Below are positions 16,930 to 24,727 of a stretch of 36,151 nucleotides of DNA, in pieces. The notes below the pieces were generated by a model that did no database searches, had not been told where the DNA came from, and was given only the letters and a program-made list of their open reading frames with translations. The stretch covers positions 1 through 36,151 of the forward strand of contig JAQSWF010000017.1 of assembly GCA_029266775.1 (NCBI GenBank), written 5' to 3'. The translations under genes were made by a program, and so were the position numbers. Source of the DNA: Pseudonocardia sp. GTDB lineage: Bacteria > Actinomycetota > Actinomycetes > Mycobacteriales > Pseudonocardiaceae. The first letter of the stretch is position 1. Each line of letters starts with the position of its first letter.

Positions 16930-17682
16930 CTAGATCATGATCGTCGAGGTCACGCCGCCGTCGATGACCAGCGCGAGGCCCGTGACGTAGGCCAGCTTCT
17001 CGCTCGCCAGCAGCCCGACCGCCTCCGCGATCTCCGCCGGCTGCGCGACCCGGCCCATCGGGATCGGTGCCGTGACGCGTGGGCCGAGCTCGGGATCGTC
17101 GAGGCGCCAGCTTGTCATCGGCGTGTGCACCCAACCGGGACACACGGCGTTGCACCGGATCCCGTCGGCGGCGTAGTCCGCCGCGATCGACTTCGTGAAC
17201 ATCAGCGCGCCGCCCTTGGACGCCGTGTAGGCGCATCGGCCCCGCGTGGCGACCATGCCCGCGATGGACACCAGGTTGATCACATGCCCGGTGCCGGCCG
17301 CCAGCATCACGGGCAACACCGCGCGGGTCATGAGGAAAGGGCCGCGCAGGTTGGTGCTCAGCACGCGGTCCCACTCGACGACCGGCGTCTCGTGGCAGCG
17401 AGCGGCGGCCCGGCTACCGGTGATGCCGGCGTTGTTGAACAGCACGTCGATTCGTCCGAACTCGTCGACCACCCGGTCCACGGCGCTCTGGACGGCCTCG
17501 GCGTCGCCCACATCGACGGCGAGGGCCAGCCCGTCGGTGCCGGCGGCCGCCTTGGCGGTGTCGCCGTCGAGGTCGAGCACCGCGAGCCGCAGCCCGTCGT
17601 CGAGCAGCCGCTGGCAGCTCGCCCGGCCGATGCCGGAGCCGCCGCCGGTCACCACGGCCACCCGACCTTTGTCCGCAGCCAT
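16930..17682 (-). CDS. SDR-family dehydrogenase
   Basis: 250 residues from ATG 17682 (MAADKGRVAVVTGGGSGIGR). It has the Gly-rich cofactor loop, LFNNAGI, NLVSIAGMVATRG (catalytic Ser), CAYTASKGGALMFTKS (Tyr-x-x-x-Lys) and CNAVCPGWVHTPM. Asp at the end of beta-2 (LAVLDLDGD) favours NAD over NADP. It is less similar to the other two SDRs in the island than they are to each other. A longer open frame extends upstream, but the ATG at the cofactor fold is the family start. It leads a two-gene minus-strand unit and is divergent from the LLM oxidoreductase. The substrate is unknown; an alcohol or hydroxyalkyl-CoM is likely from context. Confidence 0.92.
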   Translation of the reverse strand: MAADKGRVAVVTGGGSGIGRASCQRLLDDGLRLAVLDLDGDTAKAAAGTDGLALAVDVGDAEAVQSAVDRVVDEFGRIDVLFNNAGITGSRAAARCHETPVVEWDRVLSTNLRGPFLMTRAVLPVMLAAGTGHVINLVSIAGMVATRGRCAYTASKGGALMFTKSIAADYAADGIRCNAVCPGWVHTPMTSWRLDDPELGPRVTAPIPMGRVAQPAEIAEAVGLLASEKLAYVTGLALVIDGGVTSTIMI

Positions 17683-17824
17683 CCGGCCACGGTAGGAAGG
17701 CGATGGTGCCCGCCGATACGTCCGACGGGGACAAGCTTGGTGGACCGGCCCTGATGCCACCGGCTGTCGCCGGCGCCGCACGATTCGTCCCGGCCGGACA
17801 TAGCCCACCCGGCCAGGCCCGACG
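17683..17824. promoter_or_regulatory. Divergent promoter region, SDR unit and LLM oxidoreductase
   Basis: A 142-bp spacer between genes reading away from each other, so it must hold two promoters. I see no strong palindrome and no convincing -10/-35 pair. Confidence 0.35.
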
Positions 17825-18763
17825 ATGCTGCTGCGCGTGCACATCGGGATGACCGTCGGCGGCGACGTCCGCGGGCGTCCGAGCTCGCCGCCGGACATTG
17901 TCGCCGAGGCCCGGCGGGCCGAGGAGGACGGCTTCACCACTGCCTGGTCCGTCCACTTCTCCCGGGCCTATGACGCGTTGACGACCCTCGCGGTCGCCGG
18001 CACCGTGACGCGGCGGATCGAGCTCGGGGTCGGCGTCGTGCCGACCTACCCGCGACACCCTCTCGCGCTGGCCCAGCAGGCGGCCACGGCCCAGGCGTTC
18101 TGCGGGGGCCGGCTTACGCTCGGCGTCGGCGTGTCGCACCGCCCCGTCATCGAGGGTCTGCACGGCCTGCCCTACGTCGCACCGGCCGCGCACATGCGGG
18201 AGTACCTCTCGGTGCTCGGGCCGCTGCTGCGCGGCGAGGAGGTGCGCGTGCGCGGCGAGCACTTCCGTGTCGAGGGTGGCTTCGCGGTGCCGGGGACGAC
18301 CCCGGTGTCGGTGCTGGTCGGCGCGCTGTCGCCGCGCATGGTGCAGGTCGCCGGGGAGCTTGCCGACGGGGTCGTCACCTGGCTCGTCGGACCCCGGACC
18401 CTGGCGTCGACGATCGTTGCGCCGCTGCAGCGCGCAGCCGAGGGCGCCGGCCGCGGGCTGTCGCGGGTGGTCGCCGCCCTGCCGGTGGCGGTCACGGACG
18501 CGCCGGACGACGCGCGGGCCGCCGCGGACGCGCTCTTCGGCCGCTACAACGGGATGGAGAACTACCGGCGCGTGTTCGGGCGCGAGGGCGTGACGTCGGT
18601 CGCCGATCTGGCGGTGGTCGGGACCGAGGCGGACGTGGAGAAGCAGCTGCAGCGCTACGCGGACGTCGGCGTCACAGACCTGTGGCCCGCCGTGTACCCC
18701 GTCGGTGACGACCCAGAGGCGAGCCTGCGCCGCAGCCGCGCCCTGCTGGCGGGGATGGCGTGA
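17825..18763 (+). CDS. LLM-class flavin-dependent oxidoreductase (probably F420)
   Basis: 312 residues with the luciferase-like TIM-barrel pattern. It starts MLLRVHIGMTVGGDVRG and has AEEDGFTTAWSVHFSRAYDA, RIELGVGVVPTYPRHPLALA, RLTLGVGVSHRPVIEGLHG and a C-terminal WPAVYPVGDD...RSRALLAGMA. This arrangement is typical of actinobacterial F420-dependent oxidoreductases rather than FMN alkanesulfonate monooxygenases, but the cofactor cannot be proved from sequence alone. Its stop overlaps the start of the lyase at 18760 (GTGA), so the two products are probably made together. A role in a redox step on a CoM intermediate is possible but unproven. Confidence 0.88.
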   Translation: MLLRVHIGMTVGGDVRGRPSSPPDIVAEARRAEEDGFTTAWSVHFSRAYDALTTLAVAGTVTRRIELGVGVVPTYPRHPLALAQQAATAQAFCGGRLTLGVGVSHRPVIEGLHGLPYVAPAAHMREYLSVLGPLLRGEEVRVRGEHFRVEGGFAVPGTTPVSVLVGALSPRMVQVAGELADGVVTWLVGPRTLASTIVAPLQRAAEGAGRGLSRVVAALPVAVTDAPDDARAAADALFGRYNGMENYRRVFGREGVTSVADLAVVGTEADVEKQLQRYADVGVTDLWPAVYPVGDDPEASLRRSRALLAGMA

Positions 18764-20253
18764 CCGGGCGCTACGCCGAGGAGCTGATCGACGCCGGGTT
18801 CGCGGTCGAGGTGGCCGACGCCCCGCTGCTGCACGACGGGCTGAACGTCGCCGACCTCGCGCACGTGCTCGTGCTGCACGAGCGCGCGGTCGTCCCCGAG
18901 GCCGCGGTGCGGCGGCTGCTCGGGGTGGTGCTCGAGGCCGCACGGACGCCGGTGGCCGAGTTCGGCTACGACCCCGCGTACGGCGAGGTCTACAACTGCC
19001 GGGAGCGGCGCTTCGCGGCGCGGATCGGCCACGACGCAGGCTGGTTGCACGCCGGGCGGCCGCGGCGCGAGGCGGTGCGGATCGCGCTGCGGCTGCGGGT
19101 GCGCCGCCACCTCGCCGACCTCGTCGCCGCGGCGGCGGAGTTCGCGCTCTCTGCCGCGCGGACGGCGGAGCGGCACGCCGAGACCGTCATGGCCGAGCAG
19201 ACCTACCTGCAGCACGCCCAGCCGTCGACCTTCGGGCACTACCTGCTCGGCACGGTTTACCCGGTGCTGCGCGACGCCGCGCGGCTCACCGCGGACCTGG
19301 ACTGGGTCAACCGCAGCCCGGCCGGCGCAGGCGGCGTCAACGGCAGCCCGCTCACGGGCGACCGGGGGCGGACCGCAGCGCTGCTCGGGTTCGACGACGT
19401 CATCGAGCACACCCGCGACGCGATGTGGCAGGCCGACGGGTTCACCTCCGCCGTTGTCACTGCCGCGAGCCTGGTCACGACGCTCGCGAAGCTCGCCGAG
19501 GACCTGGAGATCTGGAGCAGCGCCGAGTTCGGCTACGTCAGCCTGGCGGCCGAGCACACCCGCTCCAGCGTGCTGATGCCGCAGAAGCGCAACCCGTACG
19601 CGCTGACGATGGTCCGCGGGGAGGCGGGTGTGCTCATCGGGCGGGCCACCGGCATGCTCGCACTGGCCAAGAGCCCGTCGGCGCGCAGCGACAACCTGAT
19701 CTTCGCCTACGGCGAAGTGCCGCGCGCCCTGGATCTCGCGACCCGCGCAACGCGGCTCATGGCGGGTGTGGTCGGCGGGCTGACGGTGGATGCCGAGCGG
19801 ATGTACGCCGCGGTCGAGTCGGGGTTCGCGCAGGCCGCGGACCTCGCCGAGCACCTGATGGTCAGCACCGGCCTGGACTACCGCTCCGCCTACGACCTGG
19901 TGGGGGCGTGCGTGCGGCGCGCCGCGGCGGCGGGGCTGCGAGGCGTCGACATCACCGGCGCGATGCTCGACGAGGCAGCTGCGGACCTCGTGGCGGCTGA
20001 TCCGGGTCGGCCCGCTTTCCCCGTTCTGCGCGAGACCGACCTGTCCGCGGTGCTCGATCCGCGCGTGATCGTGCAGACCCGCACGTCGCGCGGCGGAGCC
20101 GCCCCGGATGTCGTGCGCGAGATGGCAAAGAGCTGCCGGGAGGCTGCCCTGGCCGAGCTGGAGGCTGTCGGAGCGCGCCGGGCCGGGTTCGAGCGGGCCG
20201 AGGCGGAGGTGTTGCGGCAGGCGACTGCCCTGGTCGGCGGCGCGTCAGGCTAG
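18760..20253 (+). CDS. Aspartase/fumarase-superfamily lyase (argininosuccinate-lyase-like); candidate CoM-synthesis enzyme
   Basis: 497 residues from GTG 18760. The superfamily signature is present as RSSVLMPQKRNPYAL (residues 268-282), with EQTYLQHAQPSTFGHYLLG (the T-H-x-Q-x-A-Q-like segment) and RSPAGAGGVNGSPL. It resembles argininosuccinate lyase, but the N-terminus differs from biosynthetic ArgH and no arginine genes are nearby. In Xanthobacter autotrophicus Py2, CoM synthesis uses superfamily members (XcbC1 eliminates phosphate from phosphosulfolactate to give sulfoacrylate). One of the two lyases in this island could do that step and the other a later addition or elimination. It is coupled to the LLM oxidoreductase and ends convergently with the E1-beta gene, overlapping by 9 bp. 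Confidence 0.85.
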   Translation: MTGRYAEELIDAGFAVEVADAPLLHDGLNVADLAHVLVLHERAVVPEAAVRRLLGVVLEAARTPVAEFGYDPAYGEVYNCRERRFAARIGHDAGWLHAGRPRREAVRIALRLRVRRHLADLVAAAAEFALSAARTAERHAETVMAEQTYLQHAQPSTFGHYLLGTVYPVLRDAARLTADLDWVNRSPAGAGGVNGSPLTGDRGRTAALLGFDDVIEHTRDAMWQADGFTSAVVTAASLVTTLAKLAEDLEIWSSAEFGYVSLAAEHTRSSVLMPQKRNPYALTMVRGEAGVLIGRATGMLALAKSPSARSDNLIFAYGEVPRALDLATRATRLMAGVVGGLTVDAERMYAAVESGFAQAADLAEHLMVSTGLDYRSAYDLVGACVRRAAAAGLRGVDITGAMLDEAAADLVAADPGRPAFPVLRETDLSAVLDPRVIVQTRTSRGGAAPDVVREMAKSCREAALAELEAVGARRAGFERAEAEVLRQATALVGGASG

Positions 20254-21246
20254 GGACACCACTGCGGGCACTGGCACGTCCAGCAGCCGGCTCACTGCCG
20301 CGACCACCCGGTCCGTCGACACCGACACCTCGGCCTCGAGCGGCGCAGCGACCGGCAGCGGAATGTTCCCGCCGCTGACCCGCACCACCGGCCCGTCGAG
20401 GTCGATGAACGCCTCCTCGGCCAGGATCGCTGCGATCCCCGCGCCCCAGCCGAGCTGGCCCGGGTTCTCCTCGACGATCACGGCGTGGCCGGTCCGGCGG
20501 ACGGACGCGAGCACGGTGGCAGCGTCCAGCGGCACCAGGCAGCGGAGGTCGATCACCGTCGCCGAGACCCCTGCGGCAGCCAGCCGGTCGGCGGCGGCCA
20601 GGCACAGGCCGACGGTCAGCGAGAGGGCGACGAGCGTGACGTCGTCGCCCTCCCGCAGGACGGCGGCCGAGCCGAGGGGCAGCACGTGCTCGCCGTCGGG
20701 GACGGGACCCTTCGTCCCGTAGAGGGCCTTGTGCTCGAATACCAGCACCGGATCGTCGTCGCGGACGGCCGCGGCGAGGAGGCCGACCACGTCGGCCGGT
20801 GTCGCCGGGGAGACGATCTTGAGGCCGGGGACGCAGAGCGCCCAGTTCTCCACGGCCTGGCTGTGCTGGGCGCCGAAGCCGAGGCCACCACCGTTCGCAC
20901 CCCGGACCACCAGCGGCAGCCCGAACTGCCCGCCGGTCATGTAGCGGGCCTTGGCCATCTCGACGGCGACCTGGTCCCAGCACACGCCGTAGAAGTCGGA
21001 GAACATGATCTCCGCGACCGGCCGCAGCCCGGCCATCGCGGCGCCCATCGCGGCGCCGGCGATCGCCGTCTCGGAGATCGGCGTGTTGCGCACGCGCGCC
21101 GGCCCGAACCGGTCCCGCAGGCCGACGGTGGTCTTGAAGACCCCGCCGGAGGCGATGTCTTCGCCCAGCAGCACCACCCGCTCGTCGCGGGCCATCTCCT
21201 GCGCCAGCCCCGCGCTGACGGCCTGCCGGTAGGTCAGATCCGGCAT
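20245..21246 (-). CDS. 2-Oxoacid dehydrogenase E1 component, beta subunit
   Basis: 333 residues from ATG 21246 (MPDLTYRQAVSAGLAQEMAR), with a GGAGG ribosome site lying inside the end of the alpha gene. It matches ThDP-dependent E1-beta of the pyruvate/acetoin type: VVLLGEDIASGGVFKTT (Glu activates ThDP), NTPISETAIAGAAMGAAMAG, EIMFSDFYGVCWDQ, AQHSQAVENW and the transketolase C-terminal part with TVIDLRCLVPLD and VIVEENPGQLGWG. It pairs with the alpha subunit four bases upstream. No E2 lipoyl transferase or lipoamide dehydrogenase is adjacent, which is unusual. The acceptor and substrate are therefore unclear. Confidence 0.93.
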   Translation of the reverse strand: MPDLTYRQAVSAGLAQEMARDERVVLLGEDIASGGVFKTTVGLRDRFGPARVRNTPISETAIAGAAMGAAMAGLRPVAEIMFSDFYGVCWDQVAVEMAKARYMTGGQFGLPLVVRGANGGGLGFGAQHSQAVENWALCVPGLKIVSPATPADVVGLLAAAVRDDDPVLVFEHKALYGTKGPVPDGEHVLPLGSAAVLREGDDVTLVALSLTVGLCLAAADRLAAAGVSATVIDLRCLVPLDAATVLASVRRTGHAVIVEENPGQLGWGAGIAAILAEEAFIDLDGPVVRVSGGNIPLPVAAPLEAEVSVSTDRVVAAVSRLLDVPVPAVVSLA

Positions 21247-21250
21247 GGCG

Positions 21251-22240
21251 TCAGTTCCTCCATCGCGAGCTGCCGTCGCTCCACATGTCCGTCCAGGCCG
21301 TGTCGGCGGACGGCGACGGCGCGGCGAGGGCCTCGACGGTGATCCGCTCGATCTCGGCGGCGACCCCGGTGGTGACCGCCTCGATGTCCCCATCGGACAC
21401 CCCCGACGCGCACAGCTGCTCGGCGTGGCGCAGCAGCGGGTCGCGCAGCTTCCACTGAGCCACCTCCTCGGTGCTGCGGTAGGTCGCAGGATCGGCGGCG
21501 GAGTGCCCGCCGTGCCGGTAGGTCTCGGCCTCCACCAGAGAGGGCCCGCCGCCGTTCCGGGCCCGGTCGACGGCGGCGCCGATTACCGCGCGTACGGCGT
21601 CGACGTCGTTGCCGTCGACGCAGAGCGGGGCGAGCCCGTAGGCGGCAGCCCGGTCCGCCGCCGGCTGCTTGACGGCGATCACATCGGCGATCGGCGTGTA
21701 CTCCATGTAGTGGTTGTTCTCGCACACGAACACCACCGGCAGCGACCACACCGCGGCGAGGTTGAGGGCCTCGTGAAAGGCGCCGATGTTCGTCGTTCCG
21801 TCGCCGAAAAAGCAGAGCGTCACCGCGTCGTCGCCGCGGATCTGGTCCGCCCACGCCAGGCCGCACGCGATCGGCAGGTGCGCACCGATGATCGCGTACG
21901 AGCCGTAGTAGCCGTGCTCGACGCTGGTGATGTGCATCGAGCCGCCCTTGCCGGCGCAGATGCCGCCGGTGCGGCCGAGCAGTTCACGCAGCACGGCATC
22001 GGGCGGTGCGCCGCGGGCGAGCGCGTGAGCGTGGCCGCGGTAGGTCCCGATCGAGCGGTCGCCGGGGCGCAGCACCGAGGCCGCGCCGACCGCCACCGCC
22101 TCCTGCCCGATGCCCAGGTGCGCCGGCCCGCGCACGCGACCCTGCCGGTACAGGGCGTCGACCTTGGCCTCGAACCGCCGGATGAAGACCATCTGCTCGT
22201 GCAGATGCAGCGCGAGCGCGGTGTCGACACCCGTGGTCAC
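21251..22240 (-). CDS. 2-Oxoacid dehydrogenase E1 component, alpha subunit
   Basis: 329 residues from GTG 22240. It has the ThDP-binding motif from GDGTTNIGAFHEALNLA (Gly146-Asp147-Gly148) to CENN (Asn175-176), the family blocks YRGHAHALARG, GGICAGKGGSMHI and ETYRHGGHSAADP (phosphorylation-loop region), and an N-terminus typical of acetoin/pyruvate E1-alpha. The enzyme decarboxylates a 2-oxoacid and normally passes the acyl group to a lipoyl E2. The gene is first in a two-gene unit with E1-beta and is divergent from the unknown gene at 22381. Its place inside a CoM island suggests a sulfonated 2-oxoacid or a catabolic oxoacid, but this is speculation. Confidence 0.93.
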   Translation of the reverse strand: MTTGVDTALALHLHEQMVFIRRFEAKVDALYRQGRVRGPAHLGIGQEAVAVGAASVLRPGDRSIGTYRGHAHALARGAPPDAVLRELLGRTGGICAGKGGSMHITSVEHGYYGSYAIIGAHLPIACGLAWADQIRGDDAVTLCFFGDGTTNIGAFHEALNLAAVWSLPVVFVCENNHYMEYTPIADVIAVKQPAADRAAAYGLAPLCVDGNDVDAVRAVIGAAVDRARNGGGPSLVEAETYRHGGHSAADPATYRSTEEVAQWKLRDPLLRHAEQLCASGVSDGDIEAVTTGVAAEIERITVEALAAPSPSADTAWTDMWSDGSSRWRN

Positions 22241-22380
22241 GGTAGGTGACGCTACGCACGACGGGACTTCGGCACCTCGGCCGCGAAGGCCAAGAACGCC
22301 CGCGGCTTTGTTCCCGCGCGGACAGGGCCCGGCGGCCTGCGCGGCGCTACCGTGAGGCGCCCGCGTCTCCGGGAGGCCTC
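22241..22380. promoter_or_regulatory. Divergent promoter region, E1 alpha and unknown 289-aa gene
   Basis: A 140-bp spacer between genes reading apart. It is very GC-rich with no obvious operator-like inverted repeat. The GGGAGG at 22371-22376 serves the plus-strand gene. Confidence 0.35.
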
Positions 22381-23250
22381 ATGATCCCGCTCCCGCCGCC
22401 GAACACGCGGGCGCACCCCTACCGCGGGCTGTCGGTGCAGGAGACGGACATCCCGCTCACGTCCGCGTCGATCGAAGCCTTTCTCGTCGGGCGCGAGGTC
22501 TATCGCCGCACCGACTTCCTGGTGCTGCGGGACGGTGGCGGGCGCACCGCGCTGGTGGCGGTGCGCAAGGCGAGCGTGGAGCCGCTGTTCTCGCCCGTCG
22601 TCGAGGCCCGGGTGCTCGCCGGGCCGGACGACGCGGCGTGGGTCGTCTCGCCCGAGACGGACGTCGGCAACGCGACCGCGCTGGCCGCCGCGGCCGTGCC
22701 GGGCGCACGGGCGAGCGTCGTGCTCGGGCGGTTCGAGCACGTCAACTTCATCTGGGAGCCGGCGCCGGTCCTGGTGCGGGTGACCGAGGTCGTCCCGCCC
22801 GAGCCACCCAAGCTTCTCGCCCAGGCACACCAGGCCGTGGCATACGACGAGGATCTGCCGCCGGTCCGGTTGGAGCTCGACGCGGTGCGCGTCGAGGAGC
22901 TCGCCGCCGCCCACCCGGCGCCGGTCTACCTGCTGCCATGCCGCGGCTCGGGCACGCAGCTCGGCGCCCCGGTCGAGTTCCTCGACACCCGCCCGGCGCA
23001 CCGCCGGGACGACTGGCTACTGATCGGGTGCGAGCGGTCGGTGCAGTTCCACCGCCACTTCTACGGTGACGAGCCCGGTCGGGTCGACCTGTGCCCGCGG
23101 ACCCGCGCCGCCGAGGTTCCGAGCGGGGCGACCCTCACCAAGTGCTGCCTGCTCGAACGCGGGCTCGAGGTGGACGGCGACACGGCCGTCGTGCCGTGGG
23201 GCGCCAACCTCGACGAGGTCCGCGAGGGATTGCGGAAGCTGTTGTTGTGA
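22381..23250 (+). CDS. Unknown 289-aa protein with conserved-looking cysteines
   Basis: ATG 22381 has a GGGAGG site and begins MIPLPPPNTRAHPYRGLSVQ. I do not recognise a family. The protein is soluble and alternates strand and helix. The second half holds isolated and paired cysteines (LLPCRGSG, LIGCERSVQFHRHFYGD, DLCPRTRAAEVPSG, TKCCLLERG), together with His-rich HRHFYGD, which would suit a metal site or thiol chemistry. It ends in an amphipathic helix (LDEVREGLRKLLL). It is followed at 23321 by a lyase of the CoM-synthesis type, so it could do one of the missing thiol-forming steps; this rests on position only. Confidence 0.75.
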   Translation: MIPLPPPNTRAHPYRGLSVQETDIPLTSASIEAFLVGREVYRRTDFLVLRDGGGRTALVAVRKASVEPLFSPVVEARVLAGPDDAAWVVSPETDVGNATALAAAAVPGARASVVLGRFEHVNFIWEPAPVLVRVTEVVPPEPPKLLAQAHQAVAYDEDLPPVRLELDAVRVEELAAAHPAPVYLLPCRGSGTQLGAPVEFLDTRPAHRRDDWLLIGCERSVQFHRHFYGDEPGRVDLCPRTRAAEVPSGATLTKCCLLERGLEVDGDTAVVPWGANLDEVREGLRKLLL

Positions 23251-23318
23251 GCGAGCTTGCGAGCGAACCAGTGTCACAGCACCTCCGGGCAGCGCCGACC
23301 GAGCGCAGCGAGGGAGTG
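23249..23318. repeat. Low-complexity GAGCGAGC spacer repeat
   Basis: The spacer between two plus-strand genes reads GAGCGAGCTTGCGAGCGAAC at its start and GAGCGCAGCGAGGGAG near its end. Elements of this style recur between genes in many actinomycete genomes (from memory). The last part supplies the AGGGAG ribosome site of the lyase at 23321. Confidence 0.4.
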
Positions 23319-23320
23319 TG

Positions 23321-24727
23321 ATGACCGCGCACCCGGCCGACTCGACGGTCTACCGGCACCTGTGGTCCACCCCGGAGCTGCACGTCGTATTCGACGACGC
23401 CGGACGCACCCAGGGGTGGCTGGACGTCCTGGTCGCGCTCGCACGGGCGCAGGCGGAGCACGGTCTGATTCCGTCGGACGCGGCCGAGGCCATCGCCGTC
23501 CACGCGCGGGTGGACGAGCTGGACCTGGACGCGGTGGCGGCGGGCACGCGCGCCACCGGGCACTCCACCCTCGGGCTCATCCGCGCCCTGCAGACCGTGC
23601 TGCCCGAGCACGCCCGCGAATGGGTCTACTACGGCGCCACCGTGCAGGACGTGACCGACACGTGGTTCGGCGTGGTCATGCGATCCGTGCTCGACGTCGT
23701 CGACCGGGACGTGACGCGCTGCGCGGACGCCGCGCTGGACCTGGCTCGCCGGTACCGCGACACCGTGATGTGCGGACGCACCCACGGCCAACCGGGCCTG
23801 CCGATCACCTTCGGGTTCAAGGCGGCGGTGTGGGCCGCGGAGCTGCTGCGGCACCGTGAGCGGATTGCCCAGGCACGGCCGCGGCTGCAGGTCGTCCAGC
23901 TCGGGGGAGCGCTGGGAACGATGGAGTTCTGGGGTCCCGCGGCCCTCGACCTGCTCGACTCCTTCGCCGCCCGGTTGGAGCTCGGAGTGCCGGAGACCCC
24001 GTGGATCACCGCGCGGGATCGCGTCGCCGAGTTCGCAACGCTGCTCGCCTTGGTCACCGCCACGCTCTCGAAGATCGGCAACGAGATCTACGAGCTGCAG
24101 CGCCCGGAGCTCGGTGAGCTCAGCGAACCGTTCACGCACGGTCAGGTCGGCAGCATCACGATGCCGCACAAGCGCAACCCGGAGCTGGCCGAGCACCTCG
24201 ACACCTTGGGCCGGGTGGTGCGCGCCAACGCGGGACTGGCCGTCGAGGGCATGACGGCGCTGCACGAGCGCGACGGGCGCGGCTGGAAGGCCGAGTGGCT
24301 CATCCTGCCCGAGAGCAGCCTGCTCACCGGCGCGGCTCTCGGCTTCGCGGCGCGGCTGCTCGAGGGGCTGCAGGTGCACGCCGGCCGGATGCGGGCGAAC
24401 GTCGACGCGCAGCGCGGCTACGTGCTCTCCGAGCCCGTGCTGCGGCTGCTGACCGAGCGGATCGGCAAGCACGCCGCCCACGACGCCGTCTACAAGGCCA
24501 CGATGGCTGGGCTCGACGCCGGCGTCGACCTGGCCACCGCCGTTCGTGACGCCGGCCTTGTGGGTCCGGGGCTGCTGACGGAGGACGAACTCGCCGCGGC
24601 ACTCGAGCCGGCCCACGCACTCGGGGCAGCGACCGCCTTCGTCGACCGGGTCCTGGCCCGCGTCAACCCCGCCGGTTCGGGGGGCGCTCAGCGGCGGCGG
24701 CCGTCAGGGGCGGCGCCGAGTTCCTGA
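23321..24727 (+). CDS. Aspartase/fumarase-superfamily lyase (adenylosuccinate-lyase/CMLE-like); candidate CoM-synthesis enzyme
   Basis: 468 residues from ATG 23321 behind AGGGAG. Superfamily landmarks are GATVQDVTDTW (first conserved block), CGRTHGQPGLPITFGFK (catalytic T-H-G-Q) and GSITMPHKRNPELAEHL (residues 277-293, signature loop with the catalytic Ser278). It is closer to adenylosuccinate lyase and carboxymuconate cycloisomerase than to argininosuccinate lyase, so it is not a simple duplicate of the lyase at 18760. No purine genes are nearby. A role in CoM synthesis, as for XcbC1/XcbD1 of Xanthobacter, is the best reading of context. The gene ends convergently with the second MetE-like gene, overlapping by 40 bp. 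Confidence 0.85.
   Translation: MTAHPADSTVYRHLWSTPELHVVFDDAGRTQGWLDVLVALARAQAEHGLIPSDAAEAIAVHARVDELDLDAVAAGTRATGHSTLGLIRALQTVLPEHAREWVYYGATVQDVTDTWFGVVMRSVLDVVDRDVTRCADAALDLARRYRDTVMCGRTHGQPGLPITFGFKAAVWAAELLRHRERIAQARPRLQVVQLGGALGTMEFWGPAALDLLDSFAARLELGVPETPWITARDRVAEFATLLALVTATLSKIGNEIYELQRPELGELSEPFTHGQVGSITMPHKRNPELAEHLDTLGRVVRANAGLAVEGMTALHERDGRGWKAEWLILPESSLLTGAALGFAARLLEGLQVHAGRMRANVDAQRGYVLSEPVLRLLTERIGKHAAHDAVYKATMAGLDAGVDLATAVRDAGLVGPGLLTEDELAAALEPAHALGAATAFVDRVLARVNPAGSGGAQRRRPSGAAPSS

Noticed and set aside
18760-20253. Arginine-biosynthetic argininosuccinate lyase (argH)
   Set aside because: No other arginine genes are near, the N-terminus is divergent and it is coupled to an LLM oxidoreductase.
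20245-22240. Sulfopyruvate decarboxylase ComDE
   Set aside because: The pair has full-length E1 alpha and beta features of pyruvate/acetoin dehydrogenase rather than the short ComD/ComE domains.
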